Positions 1 through 5,109 of a DNA stretch of 5,109 bases are shown in pieces. The DNA lies in the NCBI GenBank assembly GCA_030837305.1, contig JAUPKT010000212.1:1-5109 (forward strand), read 5' to 3'. This stretch comes from Thermodesulfobacteriota bacterium (GTDB lineage: Bacteria; Desulfobacterota; Desulfomonilia; Desulfomonilales; Desulfomonilaceae). The position numbers were made by a program, and so were the translations under genes. Positions within the stretch are counted from its first letter, which is position 1; each line of letters opens with the position of its first letter. Under the pieces are notes generated by a model. The model worked only from the letters and a program-made list of their open reading frames with translations, did not search any database and was not told where the DNA came from.

Positions 1-203
1 AGGCTTTCCATCGGCTTGGGAGAACACCCTCCATTACGAACCGAAAAAGCCATCACCCCTCCCCATTCTTGGGCTCGACGGTCTAAAAACGCTTTTCCGC
101 GTTGGATGATGTCGGAATTCATGATTGCTGATCCGTGGGCGGTTGCTTGTATCAAGGGCGATCGGCATATCCTATCATTGGAGGTTGATAATGTGAATGT
201 CAT
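1..203 (-). CDS. Possible 5' part of an unrecognised gene, running off the left edge
   Basis: The minus strand is open from an ATG at 203-201 to the window edge, about 67 codons with no stop. The ATG is preceded by AGGA at a 6-nt spacing, a reasonable ribosome-binding site; the frame is closed by a TAG a short way upstream. A second in-frame ATG at 122-120 begins MNSDIIQRGKAFLDRRAQEW, which reads like a normal soluble N-terminus, with weaker ribosome-binding support. I do not recognise the family. If real, it is divergent from the elongation factor gene. The plus strand is also open in one frame over the same stretch (to a stop at about 219), so coding on this strand rests on the start signal and residue composition alone. 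It could equally be non-coding. Confidence 0.35.
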   Translation of the reverse strand, partial: MTFTLSTSNDRICRSPLIQATAHGSAIMNSDIIQRGKAFLDRRAQEWGGVMAFSVRNGGCSPKPMES

Positions 204-314
204 CCCTGGTCCTGTTTGAACGATTGCGGCCTATGAAAACCATTTCCCGAGAGGAACATGATCCACGCTGCCTCTGCCGCGAGGCCTTGCTAAAGGGTGG
301 GGAGGCTGGGATGC

Positions 315-320
315 TTGACA
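315..320 (+). promoter_or_regulatory. TTGACA, possible -35 box for the EF-G gene
   Basis: The hexamer is a perfect sigma70 -35 consensus lying 70 nt before the chosen start. At a 16-18 nt spacing the sequence is only A-rich (near 337-344) and does not resemble TATAAT; a TATGTA at 353-358 is too far away. It is a weak call: half of a promoter is present. Confidence 0.2.
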
Positions 321-377
321 CGGGATTGATAAGATGGAAAAAGTAAAAAGCCTATGTAACAAGATGCATTTCGCAAT

Positions 378-381
378 AGGG
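378..381 (+). promoter_or_regulatory. Ribosome-binding site AGGG for the EF-G start at 391
   Basis: AGGG lies 9 nt before the ATG at 391. It is modest but supports that start over the ATG at 334, which has only a weak GGGA-like sequence nearby. Confidence 0.4.
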
Positions 382-390
382 TTTTGTCAG

Positions 391-2424
391 ATGGCTTTCC
401 CACATCTGTCTCGTATCAGAAATATCGGTATTACCGCTCACATAGACGCGGGAAAAACCACTCTCACCGAGAGAATCCTGTTTTACAGCAAGAAAATTCA
501 TAAGATAGGTGAGGTGGACGACGGATCAGCCACCATGGATTACATGCCGCAGGAACAAGAGAGAGGTATTACCATCACTTCGGCGGCCACCACGTTGACG
601 TGGAAGAATCACGAAATACATCTTATTGACACTCCTGGACATGTTGATTTCACCATAGAAGTGGAGAGATCACTACGGGTACTGGATGGCGTCGTAGCCG
701 TCCTCTGCGCCGTGGGAGGCGTGGAACCTCAGACTGAAACCGTGTGGCGTCAGGCTGATCGGTACCAGGTTCCTCGAATTGTTTTTGTTAATAAACTTGA
801 TCGTATAGGGGCTAACTTTACCAGAGCTGTTGATATGGTTAAACAAAAACTCGGGGCACATCCAGTGGTGATTCAAATACCCATGATGGCCGGAGATGAA
901 TGTCTCGGGGTCGTGGATCTTATTCATATGAAATCCCTGTCTTGGGATAAGTCAACCTTCGGATCCGAAATTCATGTTCAAGATATTCCTTCTTCCTTCC
1001 TTGAAGATGCTTTGGTGGCAAGACGTTCCATGCTGGAATCGGCTGCGGAAATGCATGAAGAACTTCTCGAACACTATCTCGAATATGAAGACCTTGACGA
1101 AAAGCAAATTTTAAGAGGACTCCGCATAGGCACCATTTCTAATACGTTTGTTCCCATACTCTGTGGATCCGCACTTAAGAATATAGGAGTTCAGCCGGTA
1201 ATTGATGCGGTAATTGACTTTTTGCCATCGCCCCTGGATGTGCCTCCCGTGACAGGTATCAATCCCTTGACAGGATTCGAAGAACAAAGATTACCCAAGC
1301 TCAGTGAACCCTTGAGTGCCTTGGCTTTCAAAGTGTCCATGGACCAGGGAAGAAAAGCTACCTATTTGAGGATTTACTCCGGAGAACTGCGCGCTGAAAG
1401 TGAGATATACAATGCTACGAGGGGCGTGAAAGAGCGAGTGGCCCGCCTTTTTCAAATGCACGCCAACAAACGAGAGCGCATTGAATCCGCTCCTGCCGGG
1501 AGCATCGCACTTGCTGTTGGATTGAAAGACACAATTACCGGTGATACCGTTACCGACATATCCTCTCCCATCATACTTGAATCAGTCGACCTCTACAAAC
1601 CGGTTATCTCAATTGCCATCGAACCTGAAACACGGGCCGATCAGGAAAAGCTTTACGCGACTCTCGAAAAAATCGCCGTGGAAGATCCATCATTCAACTA
1701 CAGCGAAAATCAAGACACCGGTCAGTTGCTCATCTCCGGCATGGGAGAGCTTCATCTCGAAATCATACTCGATCGACTAAAGAGAGAGTATGGAGTGGCC
1801 GTTCGATCAGGAAAACCTCAGGTATTGTATAAAGAGACGGTCCTGTCTTCCGGACAAGCTCACGTGAGATTTGATCGTGAAATACACGACGTACGACATA
1901 TCGGTGATCTCACGTTGTCTGTATCTCCAACGCAGCGGGGAGGCGGTTACGTATTCGAAAACGCAATTCCCTCTGACCTGTTATCTTCAGATCTCCTCAA
2001 TTTCATCGAGCAGGGTGCGAGAGAAGCTATGCTGGCCGGCGTCGTAGCCGGAAATGAGGCGATTGACATACAAGTGACTTTGCATGAACTCGGTTCTGAC
2101 GTGGCTTCCATGACCGGCCTGGGCTTGAAGGTCGCCGCCGGACAAGCGTGCAAAGAAGCTTGTGAAAAAGCTTCCCCTGTACTCTTGGAACCATTTATGA
2201 CCGTTGAGGTTACCATACCTGACGAATATGTGGGCGAAGTTATTGCAGACCTTAATAGTAGAAAAGGCAGATTGGAAGAAGTTTCCCCACTGTCAGGATC
2301 CTCCGTCATTAGGGCTGTATTGCCCTTGGCGACTATGTTCGGCTATTCCACTTCGCTGCGTTCCATTACTCAAGGACGCGGCATTTTTTCCATGCAGTAT
2401 TCCCATTATGACTCCAAGAGCTAG
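391..2424 (+). CDS. fusA: Elongation factor G family GTPase, probably the EF-G2 (ribosome recycling) type
   Basis: A 677-residue cytosolic translational GTPase, close to the usual EF-G length of about 690. Visible G-domain motifs are AHIDAGKT (16-23), RGIT in switch I (58-61), DTPGH (80-84), NKLD (134-137) and GSA (259-261). Domain II starts near 309. Domain III carries [10 protein letters not shown] (449-458), and domain V carries LEPFMTVEV (599-607) and [16 protein letters not shown] (649-664). Domain IV is divergent: after KPQV (475-478) the usual QSGGRGQYGHV stretch is replaced by [10 protein letters not shown] (494-503), and the tip loop reads [13 protein letters not shown] (564-576) instead of the H-x-VDSSE type. 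This pattern resembles mitochondrial EF-G2 and bacterial EF-G2 (spdEFG2), which act with the ribosome recycling factor to split ribosomes and not in translocation. The family identity is sure; the recycling role is inferred. The ATG at 391 is chosen because it places about ten residues before RNIGI, as in the family; starts at 334 or 364 would add 19 or 9 residues. Confidence 0.95.
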   Translation: MAFPHLSRIRNIGITAHIDAGKTTLTERILFYSKKIHKIGEVDDGSATMDYMPQEQERGITITSAATTLTWKNHEIHLIDTPGHVDFTIEVERSLRVLDGVVAVLCAVGGVEPQTETVWRQADRYQVPRIVFVNKLDRIGANFTRAVDMVKQKLGAHPVVIQIPMMAGDECLGVVDLIHMKSLSWDKSTFGSEIHVQDIPSSFLEDALVARRSMLESAAEMHEELLEHYLEYEDLDEKQILRGLRIGTISNTFVPILCGSALKNIGVQPVIDAVIDFLPSPLDVPPVTGINPLTGFEEQRLPKLSEPLSALAFKVSMDQGRKATYLRIYSGELRAESEIYNATRGVKERVARLFQMHANKRERIESAPAGSIALAVGLKDTITGDTVTDISSPIILESVDLYKPVISIAIEPETRADQEKLYATLEKIAVEDPSFNYSENQDTGQLLISGMGELHLEIILDRLKREYGVAVRSGKPQVLYKETVLSSGQAHVRFDREIHDVRHIGDLTLSVSPTQRGGGYVFENAIPSDLLSSDLLNFIEQGAREAMLAGVVAGNEAIDIQVTLHELGSDVASMTGLGLKVAAGQACKEACEKASPVLLEPFMTVEVTIPDEYVGEVIADLNSRKGRLEEVSPLSGSSVIRAVLPLATMFGYSTSLRSITQGRGIFSMQYSHYDSKS

Positions 2425-2457
2425 GAAGCCTAAGACGGCGGCTCGGTAACTCTCGTT

Positions 2458-3081
2458 TCATTTCTCCTGCCGATTTTTCTCAAAAAAAACTCTCGGAGCC
2501 CCTACATTTAAGAACGCCGAATTAAAGTTCCTGTACAAAGCATGGTAATCGGCAATACGATGCCATTTCTTCAGATATCCTTCCGGAAGATCCTCTCGCT
2601 CTTCCACTGATTCCCAGCCTCCGGGAACTGGAAAAGCATAGTAGGGATATTCTCTTGGAATACCGCGAATTACCACCGCCTGTGTACGCGTCCATTCCCG
2701 CAACGCCATGTACACTCTGTGCATCCCATCATTAATTATGAAATGAATTGAGCCATTGCGTTCTATGGATTCTTCCACCACGGGAGGCAGCAAGTCGATT
2801 GGGTCATCGAGGCCCTCCATCCACAATCGCAGATATCCCCGCAGCAGGTAAATGTCTACATCATGAGCTTCAAGAGCCCATTTTAATTCCCGGACTTTTT
2901 TCAACTCTGATCTCAATATGTAGTTTTGAGCCGGTGACAAAATAGCTGGGTTAATCGTTTCAAGAGATATGTAGGCGTGCTCATAAATTGTTACTTCAGG
3001 TCTTTTGAGCAAGGTAACCTGACGCAGGCTTTCTATGAGATCATTTTCAGAAAAATGCTGAATTCGTGTAATCTTTATCAA
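2458..3081 (-). CDS. Uncharacterised protein with a DGMHR motif (ParB/sulfiredoxin-like fold suspected)
   Basis: A 207-residue soluble protein of unknown function, last gene of the minus-strand cluster. The start is set at a TTG (3081-3079) because GGAGG lies 5 nt before it and no in-frame ATG exists until the middle of the protein; the product then starts MIKITRIQHF. A longer frame from a TTG at 3198 would overlap the deaminase by 56 nt. Residues 97-122 run from a PPVVEES segment through a beta-like GSIHFII to NDGMHR, followed by VYMALREW. This order (inward-facing loop, strand, D-G-x-H-R, helix) is what is seen in the ParB/Srx superfamily, where members include ParB CTPases, the archaeal free-serine kinase SerK (DGHHR) and sulfiredoxin (GGCHR). 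The cysteine of sulfiredoxin is a methionine here, so sulfiredoxin activity is not expected. The C-terminal half holds distinctive segments, PYYAFPVPGGW and YHALYRNFNSAF, that I cannot place. The fold is inferred from a short motif only; an enzyme acting on a nucleotide or a product of the neighbouring deaminase is a guess. Confidence 0.8.
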   Translation of the reverse strand: MIKITRIQHFSENDLIESLRQVTLLKRPEVTIYEHAYISLETINPAILSPAQNYILRSELKKVRELKWALEAHDVDIYLLRGYLRLWMEGLDDPIDLLPPVVEESIERNGSIHFIINDGMHRVYMALREWTRTQAVVIRGIPREYPYYAFPVPGGWESVEEREDLPEGYLKKWHRIADYHALYRNFNSAFLNVGAPRVFFEKNRQEK

Positions 3082-3086
3082 GAGTG

Positions 3087-3091
3087 CCTCC
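3087..3091 (-). promoter_or_regulatory. Strong ribosome-binding site GGAGG deciding the TTG start
   Basis: On the minus strand GGAGG is followed by CACTC and then TTG at 3081. It is the best Shine-Dalgarno match in the cluster and is the main reason for the chosen start of the DGMHR protein. Confidence 0.55.
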
Positions 3092-3093
3092 AC

Positions 3094-3107
3094 GTCACAC
3101 GAGTGAC
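3094..3107 (-). repeat. Short hairpin just upstream of the GGAGG site
   Basis: GTCAC and GTGAC form a perfect 5-bp stem with a 4-nt loop, ending 2 nt before GGAGG. A second small palindrome, CCCATAATGGG, lies just 5' of it in the transcript. Such a stem could keep the ribosome-binding site exposed, or mark a processing site between two cistrons, but it is short enough to occur by chance. Confidence 0.3.
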
Positions 3108-3142
3108 TCCCATTATGGGATTGTCCGAAGTGGACATTGTAA

Positions 3143-3766
3143 TCATGGCCTGTCCGATTCTTTCGGCTGGACAAAATCTTGGATGGATTCCATATCAAGA
3201 ATCGTCCTATCGTGAGGTGACGTTGCTCCGAGCTTTCTGGACGATCGATGCTGGATCACCTCCAGCACCATGTGCAGCGCCGCCGAAGATAGAGATACCT
3301 GCTCGAAGACCCGAAAATTCGCGTCAGACTCCATGATTCTGCGCCAATAAAGATCAAACTCCTTGTTCAGGGATTCGTACGGTTCCTCGAAATACACCTC
3401 CGTAATACCTGCCTGAATGAGCTGCTTAAAACACCAATTGCATGGTTCTAAAGTGCAGTAGAGCCCTGCCCCCTCAAGCGATATTCCGAAACGAGCAGCT
3501 TGATCAATGGCATTCACTTCGGCATGACTTGAAATGCAATAGTTGTACTTGTCTGCGTCACTCGCCCCAATGGATCTTCTGAGACAAAAATTCGGGCCTC
3601 GATCAGTGCAGTGAGGTGCTCCATGAACCGCGCCATTATAACCAGTCGCTAGTATGCGATTCTTTCGGACAATGACCGCTCCAATCTTCCTGGAGTTACA
3701 TGTCGATCGCACACTGATTAATTTGGCTAAAAGCATGAAGTACTCATGCCACGTAGGTCTGGTCAT
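3143..3766 (-). CDS. dCMP deaminase family protein (zinc-dependent nucleotide deaminase)
   Basis: A 207-residue cytosolic enzyme expected to hydrolyse the amino group of a cytosine nucleotide, most likely dCMP to dUMP, feeding thymidylate synthesis. The N-terminus, TRPTWHEYFMLLAK then RSTC (20-23), GAVIV (29-33), GYNG (42-45) and HC (52-53), follows the dCMP deaminase/ComEB pattern. The zinc site is complete: HAEVNAI (81-87) gives the histidine ligand and the catalytic glutamate E83, and EPCNWC (107-112) gives the two cysteines C109 and C112. The core ends near residue 160; the last 45 or so residues are a polar tail with no motif I recognise. The ATG is preceded by AGGG at a 9-nt spacing. 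It lies 82 nt after the patatin gene and 61 nt before the DGMHR gene on the same strand. Family confidence is high; substrate specificity (dCMP, another cytosine nucleotide, or a modified one) is inferred. Confidence 0.92.
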   Translation of the reverse strand: MTRPTWHEYFMLLAKLISVRSTCNSRKIGAVIVRKNRILATGYNGAVHGAPHCTDRGPNFCLRRSIGASDADKYNYCISSHAEVNAIDQAARFGISLEGAGLYCTLEPCNWCFKQLIQAGITEVYFEEPYESLNKEFDLYWRRIMESDANFRVFEQVSLSSAALHMVLEVIQHRSSRKLGATSPHDRTILDMESIQDFVQPKESDRP

Positions 3767-3848
3767 AGTTATGTACCCTGCTGTAATTGTTGGGTCTTGA
3801 TGAACTTCCCCGCTTCCACACAGTAGCTATGCGTTTGCAGCTCCAGAG

Positions 3849-4919
3849 TCACATCGGTTTTACTCGCTTTTTGATGCTGCCCGATTCCACACACTCCATG
3901 AATTCCTGTCCCAAGATTTCACTCAACTCCGACACAGTGTCCCAGCGACGAATCCGTTCGTTCGGATTGTGAACAAATTCAACAAAGTCATTGCGGTCCG
4001 GGAGTCGTTTGTCGGGCAACAAGTCCAGAAAAGCTTGTCCTGGATAGATCTGGACCACATTTGATAGTGTCTCCCGACTTGGTCTGCGCCACCCCAGTTT
4101 CTTGTCGAACCAACCGGGAACGATACGCTCTTGATAATGAAAAAAAAGGGTCAAACCGTCCTCTTTCCTAGAATAACATTCATTGAGTTGGTAGTCTCGA
4201 AGTCCTCCATCCCTGTACACCCCTTCCGGAGCATGTGGAATATCAGTTACTCCCGATACAATGAAAGGCAACGACCCTGTCGCCAACGCAACCGACTGCA
4301 AATTGTCTTCCGTGAGAGGAGCGGACCGACCCTGAAAGCTATGGTTCAAGAAAATCGGCTTCACAGGACCGGAAAAGAAGACAACTCTCTCGTAAAAAAT
4401 TCCCATGGCCTTGCTCGAAAACAAATTCAGCATTGCTGACAACAGCAACCCCATACCCTGGAGAATCTTGCTATCTGAAGCCGCTATGGACTGAGCGCGT
4501 ACGGTATGAACGGCCAGATCAAAACAGGGGTGATTTAAAATGAATCCCTCGTCGTTTAGTCCAAGGAAGGATCGTACATTGCCATCCAGCGCTTTGGAAA
4601 CCGTGGCCGGAGTGTCCGAGGCAGTAAATACGTTTCTGGAATAGGCGATGCGTAGTTTCTCGTATGCTTCCAAGGGGTCTTTACATGCCATGGCCAGACA
4701 TCGCCAGGCACCTGCAGAGGCGCCTGCGAGAAGAATTCTTCTCCCCGCTGTCCTGAGAAATTCCGAGCGAATTAACGCTCGGTCGAACCCAACGGACACA
4801 AACCATTTAGGGCCACCTGCCGGACCCGCAAATGCAGCTATCCGTTCCGGCCGCAAGCCCTCCTCCTGAACAAGCGCCAGGGCCTTTTCGCCTGCTCTTA
4901 TTTCCAAATAGGTCTTCAT
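3849..4919 (-). CDS. Patatin-like phospholipase/acyl hydrolase
   Basis: A 356-residue serine acyl hydrolase, expected to cleave ester bonds of phospholipids or other acyl lipids with a Ser-Asp dyad. The glycine-rich oxyanion-hole segment AGPAGGPKW is at 31-39, the nucleophile elbow GASAG at 66-70 (Ser68), the ATGSLP segment near 213-218, and the DGG motif at 237-239 (Asp237). These occur in the order expected for patatins, so the enzyme looks intact. No signal peptide is visible; a hydrophobic stretch at about 155-182 could touch membrane. The start is placed at the ATG at 4919-4917, giving MKTYLEIRAG; an ATG at 4937-4935 would add MIICPV. Neither has a Shine-Dalgarno sequence, but the upstream one overlaps the stop of a small leader frame. 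It is the first gene of the likely three-gene unit. Natural substrate and role are unknown. Confidence 0.9.
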   Translation of the reverse strand: MKTYLEIRAGEKALALVQEEGLRPERIAAFAGPAGGPKWFVSVGFDRALIRSEFLRTAGRRILLAGASAGAWRCLAMACKDPLEAYEKLRIAYSRNVFTASDTPATVSKALDGNVRSFLGLNDEGFILNHPCFDLAVHTVRAQSIAASDSKILQGMGLLLSAMLNLFSSKAMGIFYERVVFFSGPVKPIFLNHSFQGRSAPLTEDNLQSVALATGSLPFIVSGVTDIPHAPEGVYRDGGLRDYQLNECYSRKEDGLTLFFHYQERIVPGWFDKKLGWRRPSRETLSNVVQIYPGQAFLDLLPDKRLPDRNDFVEFVHNPNERIRRWDTVSELSEILGQEFMECVESGSIKKRVKPM

Positions 4920-4936
4920 CACAGGACAGATTATCA

Positions 4937-4969
4937 TTAAGGTCTATCGGAACCAAGACCTCGTTGCAT
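4937..4969 (-). CDS. Possible 10-residue leader peptide upstream of the patatin gene
   Basis: ATG at 4969-4967 encodes MQRGLGSDRP followed by TAA. AGGA lies about 9-10 nt before it, and its TAA shares one base with the ATG at 4937 (TAATG), the classic layout for translational coupling. The downstream gene has no ribosome-binding site of its own, which is what makes this frame worth listing. A frame this short can arise by chance. Confidence 0.3.
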   Translation of the reverse strand: MQRGLGSDRP

Positions 4970-5005
4970 CACAGCTTGTTCCTGGTAAAATGCAGTTATT
5001 TAGCC

Positions 5006-5034
5006 ATTATAAGATGTGCCTCTATATTTCAGAT
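5006..5034 (-). promoter_or_regulatory. Candidate promoter of the minus-strand cluster
   Basis: A perfect TATAAT -10 box reads on the minus strand at 5011-5006. At a 17-nt spacing the -35 position (5034-5029) is ATCTGA, matching TTGACA at only two positions, and there is no extended -10 TG. A start near 4999 would give a leader of about 80 nt to the patatin ATG. A good -10 with a poor -35 fits an activated promoter, which agrees with the dyad lying over it. Confidence 0.45.
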
Positions 5035-5048
5035 GAGATAGTCTGAAA
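5027..5048. promoter_or_regulatory. Perfect 7-bp dyad, candidate operator or activator site
   Basis: TTTCAGA (5027-5033) and TCTGAAA (5042-5048) are exact inverted copies separated by 8 bp. The dyad is centred about 38 bp upstream of the predicted transcription start, over the weak -35 box, a place where a dimeric regulator would either block or recruit RNA polymerase. No regulator gene is present in the window. Confidence 0.4.
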
Positions 5049-5109
5049 CAAAAAATCACTTTTTTGCTCTTACTATTCTTTTTTCTTGACAAAAAAATAG
5101 ACTATGATA
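5049..5109. other. A/T-tract region at the right edge
   Basis: The stretch is very AT-rich with an A6 run (5050-5055), T6 runs (5060-5065 and 5079-5084) and an A7 run (5091-5097); the first two form an A6-TCAC-T6 dyad. Centres are about 10, 19 and 12 bp apart, so intrinsic curvature or an UP-element for the minus-strand promoter is possible. No gene is seen. A TTGACA at 5086-5091 on the plus strand could be the -35 box of a rightward promoter whose -10 lies beyond the window. Confidence 0.3.

Larger units (their letters stand above)
204..390. other. Gap upstream of the elongation factor gene
   Basis: No gene is supported here. The stretch holds a small stem (GCCTC at 270-274 and GAGGC at 281-285, 6-nt loop) without a following T-run, a G-rich patch at 294-310, a TTGACA at 315-320, and two in-frame ATGs (334 and 364) that could extend the elongation factor but are not needed by its family alignment. 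If both flanking genes are real, it would carry divergent promoters. Confidence 0.4.

Noticed and set aside
2..109. Plus-strand frame entering from the left edge and ending at TGA 107-109
   Set aside because: Only 35 codons are visible with no recognisable motif, so it does not outweigh the alternatives.
16..219. Plus-strand open frame of 67 codons starting with TTG
   Set aside because: No ribosome-binding site, odd composition, and it mirrors the minus-strand frame that has a better start signal. It cannot be fully excluded as the end of a gene entering from the left.
270..285. GCCTC/GAGGC hairpin as a terminator
   Set aside because: The 5-bp stem has no T-tract on either strand.
1947..2309. 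Minus-strand open frame of 120 codons inside the EF-G gene
   Set aside because: It is a shadow of a strongly conserved coding region, with no start signal and low-complexity Ser/Pro composition.
2425..2457. Bidirectional terminator between the convergent genes
   Set aside because: No stem followed by a T-run is present in either direction; termination, if any, is not visible here.
2458..3081. Sulfiredoxin
   Set aside because: The motif has methionine where sulfiredoxin needs its catalytic cysteine (GGCHR), and the surrounding sequence differs.
3849..4919. CBASS effector patatin (CapV-like)
   Set aside because: No cyclic-nucleotide synthase or associated CBASS gene is in the window, and a defence role rests on the hydrolase fold alone.
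4832..5041. Plus-strand open frame of 69 codons over the patatin start and promoter
   Set aside because: It is antisense to the patatin N-terminus and promoter, with no protein-like motif.

Overview
This is a compact bacterial window of moderate, slightly AT-leaning composition. It holds one plus-strand translation-factor gene facing a three-gene minus-strand cluster, plus a possible truncated gene at the left edge. ATA and AGA codons are used freely in the main gene. The elongation factor G is of the second-paralogue (EF-G2) type, which is known from spirochaetes, planctomycetes and deltaproteobacteria (and mitochondria). A deltaproteobacterium-like host is therefore my best guess, but it is an inference and not a demonstrated assignment.

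Left part (1-390): a minus-strand reading frame, open to the window edge, may be the 5' end of an unrecognised gene starting at 203. The rest is a gap in front of the elongation factor gene, with a lone TTGACA hexamer and no convincing -10 box. Middle (391-2424): a complete EF-G-family GTPase. Its G domain and domain V are well conserved, but domain IV has lost the motifs used for tRNA translocation, which points to a ribosome-recycling EF-G2. It converges, with a 33-bp gap and no visible terminator, on the minus-strand cluster.

Right part (2458-5109, minus strand, read right to left): a promoter region with a perfect TATAAT, a dyad over the weak -35 and A/T tracts upstream. Next come a possible 10-residue leader peptide overlapping an upstream ATG, a patatin-like acyl hydrolase, a dCMP-deaminase-family protein with a long C-terminal tail, and a small protein with a DGMHR motif like that of the ParB/sulfiredoxin fold. 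The gaps are 82 and 61 nt, so co-transcription is plausible.

The deaminase/DGMHR-protein pair is the part of the window most likely to be an uncharacterised functional unit. Nothing here proves a defence or mobile-element role: no transposase, integrase, CRISPR, rRNA or tRNA was seen.
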